From JALORV01 sp963703945 (GTDB lineage: Bacteria > Pseudomonadota > Gammaproteobacteria > Burkholderiales > Burkholderiaceae_F), in contig CAVPGM010000011.1 of assembly GCA_963703945.1 (NCBI GenBank), positions 248,001-312,000 of the forward strand: a DNA stretch of 64,000 nt, written 5' to 3'. Of this stretch, positions 18,130-27,868 are shown piece by piece (the stretch's first letter is position 1; each line of letters begins with the position of its first letter). Position numbers and translations under genes: made by a program. The notes beneath the pieces were generated by a model. The model did no database searches, had not been told where the DNA came from, and worked only from the letters and a program-made list of their open reading frames with translations.

Positions 18130-19212
18130 GTGAACATGACCACAAAGTCCGAGCGGCTTGCCGCGGCGACCGTCAGCGATCCGCGCTGGGCCGCAGTCTG
18201 TGCGCGTGACACCGCGGCAGATGGAACGTTCGTCTATTCCGTCCGGTCGACCGGTGTCTATTGCCGGCCCTCGTGCACGGCGCGTACCGCGCGCCCCGAG
18301 AACGTCCAGTTTCACCAAACTGCAGCCGACGCCGAACGCGCCGGTTTCCGGCCCTGCAAGCGTTGCCGACCGGATCGACCGGCCGATGACCAGCCGCACG
18401 CGGCGCTGATCGAAGAACTCTGTCGGATGATCGAACAGTCGGATCAGCCGCTCAGCCTCGACTCACTAGCGCGCCGGGCCGGCCTCAGTCCGTACCACCT
18501 GCATCGAGTCTTCAAGGCCATCGTCGGCGTAACGCCGAGGCAGTTTGCCGACGCGCATCGCCGCCGCCGGATTCATCGCGAACTCGCGCGCAGCGGAACG
18601 GTCACCGCGGCGATCTACGACGCAGGCTACAACTCCAGCGGCCGCTTCTACGAGCAGTCGGCCGCGATGCTGGGCATGACGCCGCAACGCTATCGCGCCG
18701 GCGGGGCCGACACGACGATCCGGTTCGCGGTCGGCGAGTGTTCGCTGGGATCGATCCTGGTGGCGGCCAGCGCGCGCGGCGTGTGTTCGATCGCACTCGG
18801 CGACGATCCTGAAACGCTGGTCCGCGAGCTGCAGGACCGCTTCCCACGCGCGCAGCTGGTTGGCGCTGAGCCTGAGTTCGAGCGGCTGGTTGCGCGGGTG
18901 GTCGGACTGGTCGAGGCGCCGGACGACGCCGTCGATCTGCCGCTCGACGTCCGTGGCACCGCGTTCCAGCAGCGGGTGTGGCAGGCACTACGCGAGATTC
19001 CGGTCGGGAAGACGGTCAGCTACAGCGAAGTCGCCGAGCGCATCGGCGCGCCGCGGTCGGTGCGCGCAGTGGCGAGCGCCGTCGCGTCCAACCCGCTCGC
19101 CGTCGCCATCCCCTGTCATCGCGTCGTGCGGACCGATGGTTCGATATCCGGCTACCGGTGGGGAGTCGAGCGCAAACGCGCGCTGCTCGAGCGCGAGTCC
19201 GCCGGCCGCTGA
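18130..19212 (+). CDS. ada: Bifunctional Ada: methyl-sensing activator and O6-methylguanine-DNA methyltransferase
   Basis: A 360-residue full-length Ada. The N-terminal zinc domain has Cys45 and Cys49 (YCRPSC) plus Cys76 and Cys79 (PCKRC); Cys45 corresponds to the methylphosphotriester acceptor. An AraC-type helix-turn-helix domain spans about 92-190 (LSLDSLARRAGLSPYHLHRVFK). The C-terminal methyltransferase has acceptor Cys329 in IPCHRV. Transfer of a methyl group from DNA to Cys45 turns the protein into an activator of its own gene and other repair genes. Start GTG 18130 has GGAG 6 bases upstream; ATG 18136 is possible. No alkB or alkA follows, unlike many ada operons. Confidence 0.93.
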   Translation: MNMTTKSERLAAATVSDPRWAAVCARDTAADGTFVYSVRSTGVYCRPSCTARTARPENVQFHQTAADAERAGFRPCKRCRPDRPADDQPHAALIEELCRMIEQSDQPLSLDSLARRAGLSPYHLHRVFKAIVGVTPRQFADAHRRRRIHRELARSGTVTAAIYDAGYNSSGRFYEQSAAMLGMTPQRYRAGGADTTIRFAVGECSLGSILVAASARGVCSIALGDDPETLVRELQDRFPRAQLVGAEPEFERLVARVVGLVEAPDDAVDLPLDVRGTAFQQRVWQALREIPVGKTVSYSEVAERIGAPRSVRAVASAVASNPLAVAIPCHRVVRTDGSISGYRWGVERKRALLERESAGR

Positions 19213-19273
19213 CGGCTAGCCGGACTGCGCTAAAGCCGGAGCGTGTCCTACCGTGGCCAGGGGAAAACCGGCT

Positions 19274-19300
19274 TGTCGATTTCGCCCAGTCCCGTTCGAC
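19274..19300 (+). promoter_or_regulatory. ECF42-type promoter upstream of the beta-propeller/MoaD-ThiS pair
   Basis: TGTCGA (19274-19279), a 17-bp spacer and CGAC (19297-19300). Pattern and spacing are identical to the site at 20946-20972, and flanking bases agree too (TTGTCGATT at the -35 side, CCGTTCGACGT at the -10 side). The start site would be near 19306, giving an untranslated leader of about 100 bases. Confidence 0.6.
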
Positions 19301-19409
19301 GTTACGCGGTGAGCGGGCCGTTCGGGCGTCGGCTCGCGACCGAGCGCGCAGTGCTGACACTGGCGGCGTTCGCGCCTATCGTAACCGCCCGCACAACCGG
19401 GGAAGCTCG

Positions 19410-20636
19410 ATGGCGACAGCGAAGAAACGAGCGGCGGCAGCACGTCGTCCGCAGGCACGCAAGGCAGCAGCTGGCAAATCTCCCGCGCGTCCGCGTCCAC
19501 GACGCGCCGGCAGCGACCGCGCCGTGATGGTGCTGGTTGCCACGCGCAAGGGCGCGTGGCTCCTGCATGCAGACGCCGCGCGCCGCTCGTGGCGTGCCGA
19601 AGGACCACACTTCCTCGGGCATGTCGTCAATCACGTGGTGCTCGACCCGCGCGACGGCCGCACCCTGCTGGCCGCCGCCAAGACCGGTCACCTCGGTCCG
19701 ACCGTGTTCCGTTCGATGGATTTCGGCAAATCGTGGAAGGAGGCCCAGCAACCGCCCGCATTCACGAAGAAGGCCGACGGCAGCGGCCGCGCGGTCGATC
19801 ACACGTTCTGGCTGACGCCGGGTCACGCGAGCGAGCCCGGTGTCTGGTACGCCGGAACCTCGCCGCAGGGTCTGTTCCGCTCGGACGACGGCGGCGTGAC
19901 ATGGAACTCGGCGTCGCCGATCAACGACGATCCACAGTACATCGCCTGGATGGGAACCGTGCAGGACGGAACGCCGGACGGGCCGAAGATGCACTCGATC
20001 CTCGTCGATCCGCGCGACGCACGTCATATTTACTTCGGCATGTCGGGCGGCGGCGTGCACGAGTCGACTGACGGCGGAAAGACCTTCAGGCTGCTGATCG
20101 ACGGACTCGAAGTGGTCGAGGGTTTCCCGAAGAACGATCCGACCGTCCACGATCCACACTGCGTCCGGTATGCGCCGAGCAACCCGGACCGTCTCTATCA
20201 GCAGAACCACTGCGGCATCTACCGCATCGACCGGCCGTCGACGACCTGGACGCGCATCGGCAAATCGATGCCGAAGAAGGTCGGCGACATCGGCTTCACG
20301 ATGGTCGTGCATCCGCGCGACGAAGATACCGCCTGGGTGCTGCCGATGGACGGCACCACCGTGTGGCCGCGGACCAGTCCCGATGGCAAGCCGGCCGTGT
20401 ATGTCACTCGCAATGGCGGGAAGACCTGGCGGCGGCAGGACAACGGATTGCCCGCCACGCAGGCCTGGTGGACCGTCAAGCGGCAGGCGATGACGGCAGA
20501 CACGCGCGACCCGCTCGGCCTGTATTTCGGCACCACCAGCGGCGAGCTGTGGATGGGGCGCGACGAAGGCGAACGCTGGACCTGCATCGCACGCCATCTG
20601 CCGGAAATCTATGCAGTAGAAACTGCGGAACGCTGA
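19410..20636 (+). CDS. BNR/Asp-box beta-propeller protein (sialidase-like fold, no catalytic assignment)
   Basis: A 408-residue protein. A Lys/Arg/Ala-rich N-terminus of about 37 residues precedes a propeller with at least five Asp-box-like turns: FRSMDFGKSW, FRSDDGGVTW, HESTDGGKTF, VTRNGGKTW and MGRDEGERW. It has no secretion signal, so it is probably cytoplasmic; the basic tail might bind nucleic acid or another acidic partner. It is often annotated as exo-alpha-sialidase or glycosyl hydrolase, but I see no sialidase Arg triad and do not claim activity. Start ATG 19410 has GGGGA upstream. A MoaD/ThiS-like gene follows after 13 bp, and an ECF42-type promoter precedes it. Confidence 0.75.
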   Translation: MATAKKRAAAARRPQARKAAAGKSPARPRPRRAGSDRAVMVLVATRKGAWLLHADAARRSWRAEGPHFLGHVVNHVVLDPRDGRTLLAAAKTGHLGPTVFRSMDFGKSWKEAQQPPAFTKKADGSGRAVDHTFWLTPGHASEPGVWYAGTSPQGLFRSDDGGVTWNSASPINDDPQYIAWMGTVQDGTPDGPKMHSILVDPRDARHIYFGMSGGGVHESTDGGKTFRLLIDGLEVVEGFPKNDPTVHDPHCVRYAPSNPDRLYQQNHCGIYRIDRPSTTWTRIGKSMPKKVGDIGFTMVVHPRDEDTAWVLPMDGTTVWPRTSPDGKPAVYVTRNGGKTWRRQDNGLPATQAWWTVKRQAMTADTRDPLGLYFGTTSGELWMGRDEGERWTCIARHLPEIYAVETAER

Positions 20637-20649
20637 GCGCCGTCAGGCG

Positions 20650-20907
20650 ATGAAAGTGCTGATTCCGAGCCCGCTGCGCTCGTACACCGGAAGTTCGGCC
20701 GTCGAGGCAGTGGGCGACACGCTGGGTGAACTGCTCGACGACCTCGAACGGCGTTATCCCGGCATCCGCTTCCGCATGATCGACGAGCAGGAACGGATGC
20801 GGCGCCATGTGCGTTTCTTCGTGAACGGCGAGCCGACCTTCGACCTAGGGCTGCCCGTTTCGATCGACGACGAGGTGTGCATCGTGCAGGCATTGAGCGG
20901 GGGTTAG
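20650..20907 (+). CDS. MoaD/ThiS-family ubiquitin-like protein
   Basis: An 85-residue beta-grasp protein ending in the diagnostic Gly-Gly (LSGG). MoaD and ThiS carry sulfur as a C-terminal thiocarboxylate for molybdopterin or thiazole synthesis, and other members act as protein modifiers. No moaE, thiG, moeB-like activator or JAB protease gene is nearby. It lies 13 bp behind the beta-propeller gene and is surely co-transcribed with it. Its partner is therefore likely the propeller protein or an unlinked pathway. It lacks the adenylating enzyme needed for activation within this window. Confidence 0.8.
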   Translation: MKVLIPSPLRSYTGSSAVEAVGDTLGELLDDLERRYPGIRFRMIDEQERMRRHVRFFVNGEPTFDLGLPVSIDDEVCIVQALSGG

Positions 20908-20945
20908 GTGATGACCTGCTCCGTCACATCGGATTCACGCCGATT

Positions 20946-20972
20946 TGTCGATTCGAGGCCGAGCCGTTCGAC
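20946..20972 (+). promoter_or_regulatory. ECF42-type promoter of the YciI/VOC/sigma operon
   Basis: TGTCGA (20946-20951), a 17-bp spacer and CGAC (20969-20972). This matches the -35 TGTCGA and -10 CGA/TC pattern reported for ECF42 sigma factors. The ECF42-type sigma gene is at the end of the operon it precedes, so autoregulation is expected. The start site would be about 20978, leaving a leader of some 58 bases with GAGGAG before ATG 21036. Confidence 0.7.
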
Positions 20973-21035
20973 GTGAAGGGTAAGCGACCCGCGCCCGACC
21001 GGCAGACCCGGTCAACCCACTGAGGAGATACCGTC

Positions 21036-21482
21036 ATGCGTGTCATGGTGATCGTCAAGGCGACCAAGGAGTCCGAAGCCGGAGTGATGCCGAGCGAGGA
21101 ACTGCTCGCCGCGATGGGCAAGTACAACGAGGAACTGGTCAAGGCGGGCGTAATGCTTGCTGGCGAGGGCCTGCATCCCAGTGTGAAGGGCAAGCGAGTC
21201 CGGTTCTCGGGCAGCAAGAGAATGGTAGTCGACGGACCATTTGCAGAGACGAAGGAACTGGTCGCCGGCTTCTGGCTATGGCAGGTCAAGTCGATGGAGG
21301 AGGCGGTCGAGTGGGTGAGGCGCTGTCCGAACCCGATGCCGACCGAGTCCGAAATCGAGATCCGCCCGGTATTCGAAGCCGAGGACTTCGGCGCCGAATT
21401 CACTCCGGAACTTCGCGCGCAGGAAGAGCGTCTGCGCGCGGAAGCCGATCGGCTGGCCCAGCGCGGCAAGCAGCCCGCGTGA
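21036..21482 (+). CDS. YciI-family (DGPF) protein
   Basis: A 148-residue member of the YciI/YCII family, here with the DGPF signature in VVDGPFAETKELVAGFW (about residues 66-82) and a C-terminal charged helix. The fold resembles muconolactone isomerase and ferredoxin-like dimers; biochemical roles are unknown. It starts at ATG 21036 with GAGGAG 7-12 bases upstream. It is first in the operon directed by the ECF42-type promoter, as is common for this protein family beside ECF42 sigma genes. Confidence 0.85.
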   Translation: MRVMVIVKATKESEAGVMPSEELLAAMGKYNEELVKAGVMLAGEGLHPSVKGKRVRFSGSKRMVVDGPFAETKELVAGFWLWQVKSMEEAVEWVRRCPNPMPTESEIEIRPVFEAEDFGAEFTPELRAQEERLRAEADRLAQRGKQPA

Positions 21483-21499
21483 ATCGAAAGGAGTCTTTG

Positions 21500-21997
21500 A
21501 TGCCCACTTTGCAGCGCATCACCCCTTGCCTGTGGTTCGACCGGCAGGCCGAGGAGGCCGCGAAGTTCTATACCTCGATCTTCCGGAATTCGCGCATCGG
21601 CGCGATCTCGCGCTACGGCGAGGCGGGGCGTGAGATCCACGGAATGCCGGCCGGGACCGTGCTGACGGTCGCCTTCGAACTCGACGGCCACTCGTTTACC
21701 GCTCTCAACGGCGGGCCGCAATTCACCTTCAATGAAGCGATCTCGCTGCAGGTGAATTGCGAAACGCAGCAGGAGATCGACCACTATTGGAACGCCCTGT
21801 CGGTGGGCGGTGACTCGCGCGCCCAGCAATGCGGATGGCTGAAGGACCGGTTCGGATTGTCGTGGCAGGTGGTGCCGACCGTGCTGCCGCGCCTGATGAC
21901 CGATCCTGATCCGAAGAGGTCAGGGCGCGTAATGGCCGCATTGCTGCAGATGAAGAAGCTCGACATCGCCGCGCTCGAAAAAGCGCACGCCGGCTAG
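21500..21997 (+). CDS. PhnB-like VOC-family protein (3-demethylubiquinone methyltransferase-type)
   Basis: A 165-residue vicinal-oxygen-chelate protein of the PhnB/3-dmu-9_3-mt group. Marks are CLWFDRQAEEAAKFYTSIF at the start, FTALNGGPQF in the middle, and WLKDRFGLSWQVVP towards the end. Despite the domain name, methyltransferase activity is not established for this group. ATG 21500 has AAAGGAG 8 bases upstream. It is 17 bp behind the first YciI gene in the ECF42 operon. A longer upstream reading frame exists but overlaps the YciI gene. Confidence 0.85.
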   Translation: MPTLQRITPCLWFDRQAEEAAKFYTSIFRNSRIGAISRYGEAGREIHGMPAGTVLTVAFELDGHSFTALNGGPQFTFNEAISLQVNCETQQEIDHYWNALSVGGDSRAQQCGWLKDRFGLSWQVVPTVLPRLMTDPDPKRSGRVMAALLQMKKLDIAALEKAHAG

Positions 21998-22023
21998 TAG
22001 CGAAACCATTTCACGGAGGGGTC

Positions 22024-22437
22024 ATGCAGATCCAGCCTTACCTGTTCTTCAACGGGCGCTGCGAGGAAGCGGTGCAGTTCTACCAGAAGGCACTGGGTGC
22101 CAAGGTTGAAATGATGATGCGGTACAAGGACAGCCCCGAACCGCCGCCGCCCGGCATGGTGCCGCCGGGATCGGAGAACAAGATCATGCACACGTCGCTC
22201 AGGATCCATGATGCGGTGATGCTGGCGTCCGACGGCCGCAGCGACGGAAAGCCGCATTTCGAGGGTTTCTCGTTGTCGCTCAACGTGACCGACCCGGCCG
22301 AGGCCGACAAGCTGTTCAACGCGCTGGCCGACGGTGGGCAGGTGCAGATGCCGATGGGCAAGACGTTCTGGTCGCCGCGCTTCGGCATGGTGGCTGACCG
22401 TTTCGGCGTTGGCTGGATGATCAACGTCGTCGAGTGA
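22024..22437 (+). CDS. PhnB-like VOC-family protein
   Basis: A 137-residue glyoxalase-fold protein starting MQIQPYLFFNGRCEEAVQFYQKALG, with MLASDGRSD in the middle and the terminal WSPRFGMVADRFGVGWMINV typical of PhnB-type VOC proteins. It is the second VOC gene of the operon and clearly different from the first (137 versus 165 residues), not a tandem copy. Shine-Dalgarno GGAGGGG is directly upstream. Its function in the ECF42 regulon is unknown; the fold could handle a reactive small molecule. Confidence 0.85.
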   Translation: MQIQPYLFFNGRCEEAVQFYQKALGAKVEMMMRYKDSPEPPPPGMVPPGSENKIMHTSLRIHDAVMLASDGRSDGKPHFEGFSLSLNVTDPAEADKLFNALADGGQVQMPMGKTFWSPRFGMVADRFGVGWMINVVE

Positions 22438-22462
22438 TCAGTAACCCTGCCGGGAGATCGCA

Positions 22463-22945
22463 ATGAAAGCTGAAGTGCTCCCGCAACACCGCTGGCTGAC
22501 ACGACTCGTCGGCGAATGGAGCTTCGAATCCGAATGCCCGGACCCCGCCGGGGGCGCTCCTGAGAAGATGAGCGGGACCGAAACGGTGCGCATGCTGGGC
22601 GGCATCTGGCTGGTCGGCGAAACCCGCGGCCAGTTGCCGGCCGGCGGACCGATGTCGTCGCTCGTCACCCTGGGTTTCGATCCGGACAAGGCGCGTTTCG
22701 TCGGCACGTGGATCGGTTCGATGATGACCGAACTGTGGATCTACCACAACGGCTTGCTCGACGATGCGCAGAGGGTACTGACGCTCGAAGCCGAGGGGCC
22801 GTCGTTCGATGGCAGCGGCAAGCGCGCACAGTATCGCGACATCGTTGAAATCATCGACGACAGCCATCGAGTGTTGTCCGGCAACGTGCTCGGCGATGAC
22901 GGCCGGTGGAACTGTTTCATGAAATCGAGCTATACGCGCGTCTGA
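22463..22945 (+). CDS. DUF1579-family protein
   Basis: A 160-residue lipocalin-like protein of the DUF1579 type: LTRLVGEWSFESEC at the start, GTETVRMLGGIWLVGE, then LGFDPDKARFVGTWIGSM and a late RYR-like segment. These proteins commonly accompany VOC and YciI genes near ECF42 sigma factors. GGGAG lies 7 bases upstream of ATG 22463. The ligand and function are unknown. Confidence 0.8.
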   Translation: MKAEVLPQHRWLTRLVGEWSFESECPDPAGGAPEKMSGTETVRMLGGIWLVGETRGQLPAGGPMSSLVTLGFDPDKARFVGTWIGSMMTELWIYHNGLLDDAQRVLTLEAEGPSFDGSGKRAQYRDIVEIIDDSHRVLSGNVLGDDGRWNCFMKSSYTRV

Positions 22946-22976
22946 GCCCGCGACCGTCACCCAGAGGGAGAACGAG

Positions 22977-23331
22977 TTGACCTACATGCTGCTCATCATC
23001 GAACCGGTCGGACAGCGCCGCGAGCGCAGCGAGGACCAAGGTCGCGCGCTGTTCGACAGCATGCTGAAGTTCAGCGCCGATCTCAAGGAGCGCGGGCTGC
23101 TGAGCGTCAGCCAGTCTCTGCGCAGTGATGCCGACGCGGTCCGTGTCCGCGTTCGCGACGGTCGACGCGTGCTGACCGACGGGCCGTTTGCCGAGGCCAA
23201 GGAGATGGTCGGCGGCTATTTCCTGCTCGACCTGTCAGACGCGAGACGAGGCGGTGGCGATTGCCGCCGACTGCCCGGCCGCACAATGGGCCACCGTCGA
23301 GGTTCGCGAGTTCGGGCCCTGCTTCACCTGA
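22977..23331 (+). CDS. YciI-family (DGPF) protein, frameshifted near 23237
   Basis: The second YciI-type gene of the operon. It begins MTYMLLIIEPVGQR and carries LTDGPFAEAKEMVGGYFLLDL. Near 23237, reading CTGTCAGACG as CTGTCGACG restores LSTRDEAVAIAADCPAAQW and a stop at 23331, giving 117 residues. A TTG start at 22977 has GAGGGAG about 7 bases upstream and fits the family N-terminus better than ATG 22986. It lies 14 bp before the sigma factor gene, the usual place for a DGPF gene. It is much shorter than the 148-residue copy at the head of the operon. Confidence 0.8.
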
Positions 23332-23345
23332 AAGCGCCGTCTGCA

Positions 23346-24647
23346 ATGAGCGCTGCAATCCACCGCACCATCGAGGCGGTGTGGCGCATGGAGTCTGCGA
23401 AGATCATCGGCACGCTGGCGCGGCTGCTGCGCGATGTCGGCGTCGCCGAGGAACTCGCTCAGGACGCGCTCGTCGCCGCCCTCGAGCAATGGCCTGCTGA
23501 AGGCATGCCCGACAACCCGGCCGCGTGGCTCACGACCGCGGCCAAGCGCCGCGCGATCGACCTGATCCGCCGGCGCGAACTGCACGCGCGCCAGGCCGAC
23601 GCGCTCACCTTCGAGATCGAAAACCAGCTGGCGGACGCAGCACCGGACCTGGAGGCGACCATCGAATCCGCCTTCGATCAACCGATCGCCGACGACCTGC
23701 TGCGGCTGATGTTCATCTCGTGCCATCCGGTGCTGTCGCGCGAGGCACGCACCGCGCTGACGCTGCGGCTGGTCGGCGGTCTCACCACGGACGAGATTGC
23801 GCGCGCCTTCCTCGTGCCGGAGCCGACGATCGCGCAGCGCATCGTCCGCGCCAAGCGAACGCTGGCCGAGGCGCGTGTTCCGTTCGAATTGCCCGAGGTG
23901 CGCGAGCTCGCAGCGCGCCTTGCGTCGGTGCTCGAAGTGATCTACCTCGTGTTCAACGAAGGCTATGCCGCCACCGCGGGTGACGACTGGATACGCCCTG
24001 CGCTGTGCGAGGACGCGCTCCGACTCGCCCGCATCCTCGCTGAACTCGCGCCGCAGGAAACGGAAGTCCACGGCCTGCTCGCCCTGATGGAGATCCAGGC
24101 CTCGCGGCTGCGCGCACGCACACGGGCCGATGGCGAGCCGGTCCTGCTGCTCGAACAGGACCGGTCGCGCTGGGATCAGTTGCTGATCCGGCGCGGACTC
24201 GGTGAACTTCAGCGCGCTGAGGCGCTGGCGACACAGCACGGCGACGGCCTCGGTCCCTACGGGTTGCAGGCCGCCATCGCCGCCTGCCATGCACGGGCGC
24301 GCACCGCCGAGGAAACCGACTGGAAGGCGATCGTGGCGCTGTACGATGCCCTCGCCGCGCTGATGCCGTCACCCGTCGTTGAACTGAATCGCGCCGTCGC
24401 GCTGGCAATGGCCTTCGGTCCGGCCGCCGGACTCGAGGTCGCCGACGCATTGCGCAGCGAGCCGCTGCTGAAGGGTTACCACCTCCTGCCCAGCGTGCGC
24501 GGAGACCTGCTGTACAAGCTCGGCCGGCTCGCCGATGCCCGTGCCGAGTTCGAGCGCGCCGCATCGATGGCGCGTAATGCGCGCGAGCGCGCGCTGCTTA
24601 CGCGACGTGCTGAAGAATGCACGCAGCGGGCCGCGCCGCCACACTGA
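23346..24647 (+). CDS. ECF42-type RNA polymerase sigma factor with TPR-like C-terminal extension
   Basis: A 433-residue sigma factor. Sigma region 2 (about 8-85, with WLTTAAKRRAIDLIRRR) and region 4 (about 120-180, GLTTDEIARAFLVPEPTIAQRIVRAKR) are followed by a 250-residue extension. The extension starts with VLEVIYLVFNEGYAA and continues with helical repeats (LYDALAALMPSPVVELNRAVA). This layout, together with upstream DGPF genes, identifies the ECF42 group, in which the extension rather than an anti-sigma factor is thought to control activity. No anti-sigma gene is present here. It presumably recognises the TGTCGA-N17-CGAC sites at 20946 and 19274. Confidence 0.9.
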   Translation: MSAAIHRTIEAVWRMESAKIIGTLARLLRDVGVAEELAQDALVAALEQWPAEGMPDNPAAWLTTAAKRRAIDLIRRRELHARQADALTFEIENQLADAAPDLEATIESAFDQPIADDLLRLMFISCHPVLSREARTALTLRLVGGLTTDEIARAFLVPEPTIAQRIVRAKRTLAEARVPFELPEVRELAARLASVLEVIYLVFNEGYAATAGDDWIRPALCEDALRLARILAELAPQETEVHGLLALMEIQASRLRARTRADGEPVLLLEQDRSRWDQLLIRRGLGELQRAEALATQHGDGLGPYGLQAAIAACHARARTAEETDWKAIVALYDALAALMPSPVVELNRAVALAMAFGPAAGLEVADALRSEPLLKGYHLLPSVRGDLLYKLGRLADARAEFERAASMARNARERALLTRRAEECTQRAAPPH

Positions 24648-24746
24648 CGGCGCGACCTGCAGAACCTACTTCGCGTCAACCGGCATAGAAGCCGGCAGCA
24701 GCTCCGAGGCACGCTGGCCTGAAGTATCGCGCCGTCGGGGTGGCCG

Positions 24747-25945
24747 TCATTCGGCCCGCAGCGACTCGACCGGATCGAGCAGCGACGCGCGGCGAGCCGG
24801 CGCCACGCCGGCGACCAATCCGATGACCGACGCCAGCGCAATCGCCAGCACGGCGTACACGACCGGCGTGTGAACCGGCAGCGCCGGCACCGCGAGGTGG
24901 ATCAGCTGCGCCAATCCGATACCGAGCAGCAGGCCGAAGACACCGCCAAGCGCCGCCAGCACGACCGCTTCGCCGAGGAACAGCCCGAGGATCGTGCGCC
25001 GTCGGGCGCCGAGCGCAAGCATGAGTCCGACCTCGCTGGTCCGCTCCGCCACCGCAATCGTCATGATGGTGACGATGCCGACGCCGCCGACCAGCAGTGA
25101 AATGCTGCCCAGTGCACCGACGGCCATCGTCAGCACATCGAGGATGTTCCCCAGCGTCCGCAGCATGTCCTCCTGTGTGGTGATGGTGAAATCCTCGCGC
25201 CCATGGCGCGACGTGAGCAGCGCCTTGACCGCGTCTGCCACCTGCGTGGCCGTGGCTCGCTCGTCGTAGGACAGATGGATCTCGGTGAGCCCGTCCTTGT
25301 TGAACAGGTCCAGCGCGCGCGCTGCCGGAATGAAGGCGGTGTCGTCCAGATCGATGCCGAGAAACTGTCCCTTGGATGTCAGCACGCCGATCACGCGGAA
25401 CTGCAGCGTGCCGATGCGCACACGGGCACCGAGCGGATTGGTCGCACCGAAAAGTTCGTCCTTCAGCTTGCTTCCCAGCACGACGAATGCGCGGGCGCTT
25501 TCCCACTCCTCATCAGGCAGGAACTGGCCGCTCTTCACACTCATGTTGAACACCTGCAACGCCGCGGTGCTCACGCCGTAGACCGTCGTGCGGCGCAGGC
25601 GGCCGTTGCCGCCGACTTCCGAATTGCCCCACACTGTCGGCGCCACGCCGATCGCGTGAGGCACGCGCTGCAGGGCGCGCGCATCGTCGAAGGTCAGAGG
25701 CCGCACGGCAGTCGGCAGCCCCGACGGCGGTCCGCCGGCGGTCTTGACCCGACCGGGCGCGATGCCGACGACGTTGGTTCCGAATTGCGTGAACTCGGCG
25801 AGCACGAATCGATGGATGCCTTCGCCGATCGAAGTCAGCAGGATCACGGCGGCGATGCCGACCGCAATGCCCAGCAGCGTCAGGAAACTGCGCAGCCGGT
25901 GCGCCGTGATCGCCCGCAGCGCCAGGAAAATGGCGTCGCGCCAGA

Positions 25946-25949
<4 letters not shown>
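24747..25949 (-). CDS. MacB-type ABC permease without ATPase domain
   Basis: A 400-residue inner-membrane protein of the MacB_PCD/FtsX type: first helix near 20-42, a periplasmic domain of about 200 residues (GQFLPDEEWESARAFVVLG), then three C-terminal helices and the terminal VAPARRASLLDPVESLRAE. It starts at ATG 25949, overlapping the MacB stop by 4 bp. It has no nucleotide-binding domain and must borrow the one from MacB or form a heterodimer with it. This makes the locus differ from classical macAB, which has one fused MacB. Confidence 0.88.
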
Positions 25950-27864
<1,915 letters not shown>

Positions 27865-27868
27865 AAGA

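Noticed and set aside
19213..19409. Upstream extension of the beta-propeller protein into the region before 19410
   Set aside because: The frame is open, but the predicted start site near 19306 and the Shine-Dalgarno before ATG 19410 support the shorter protein.
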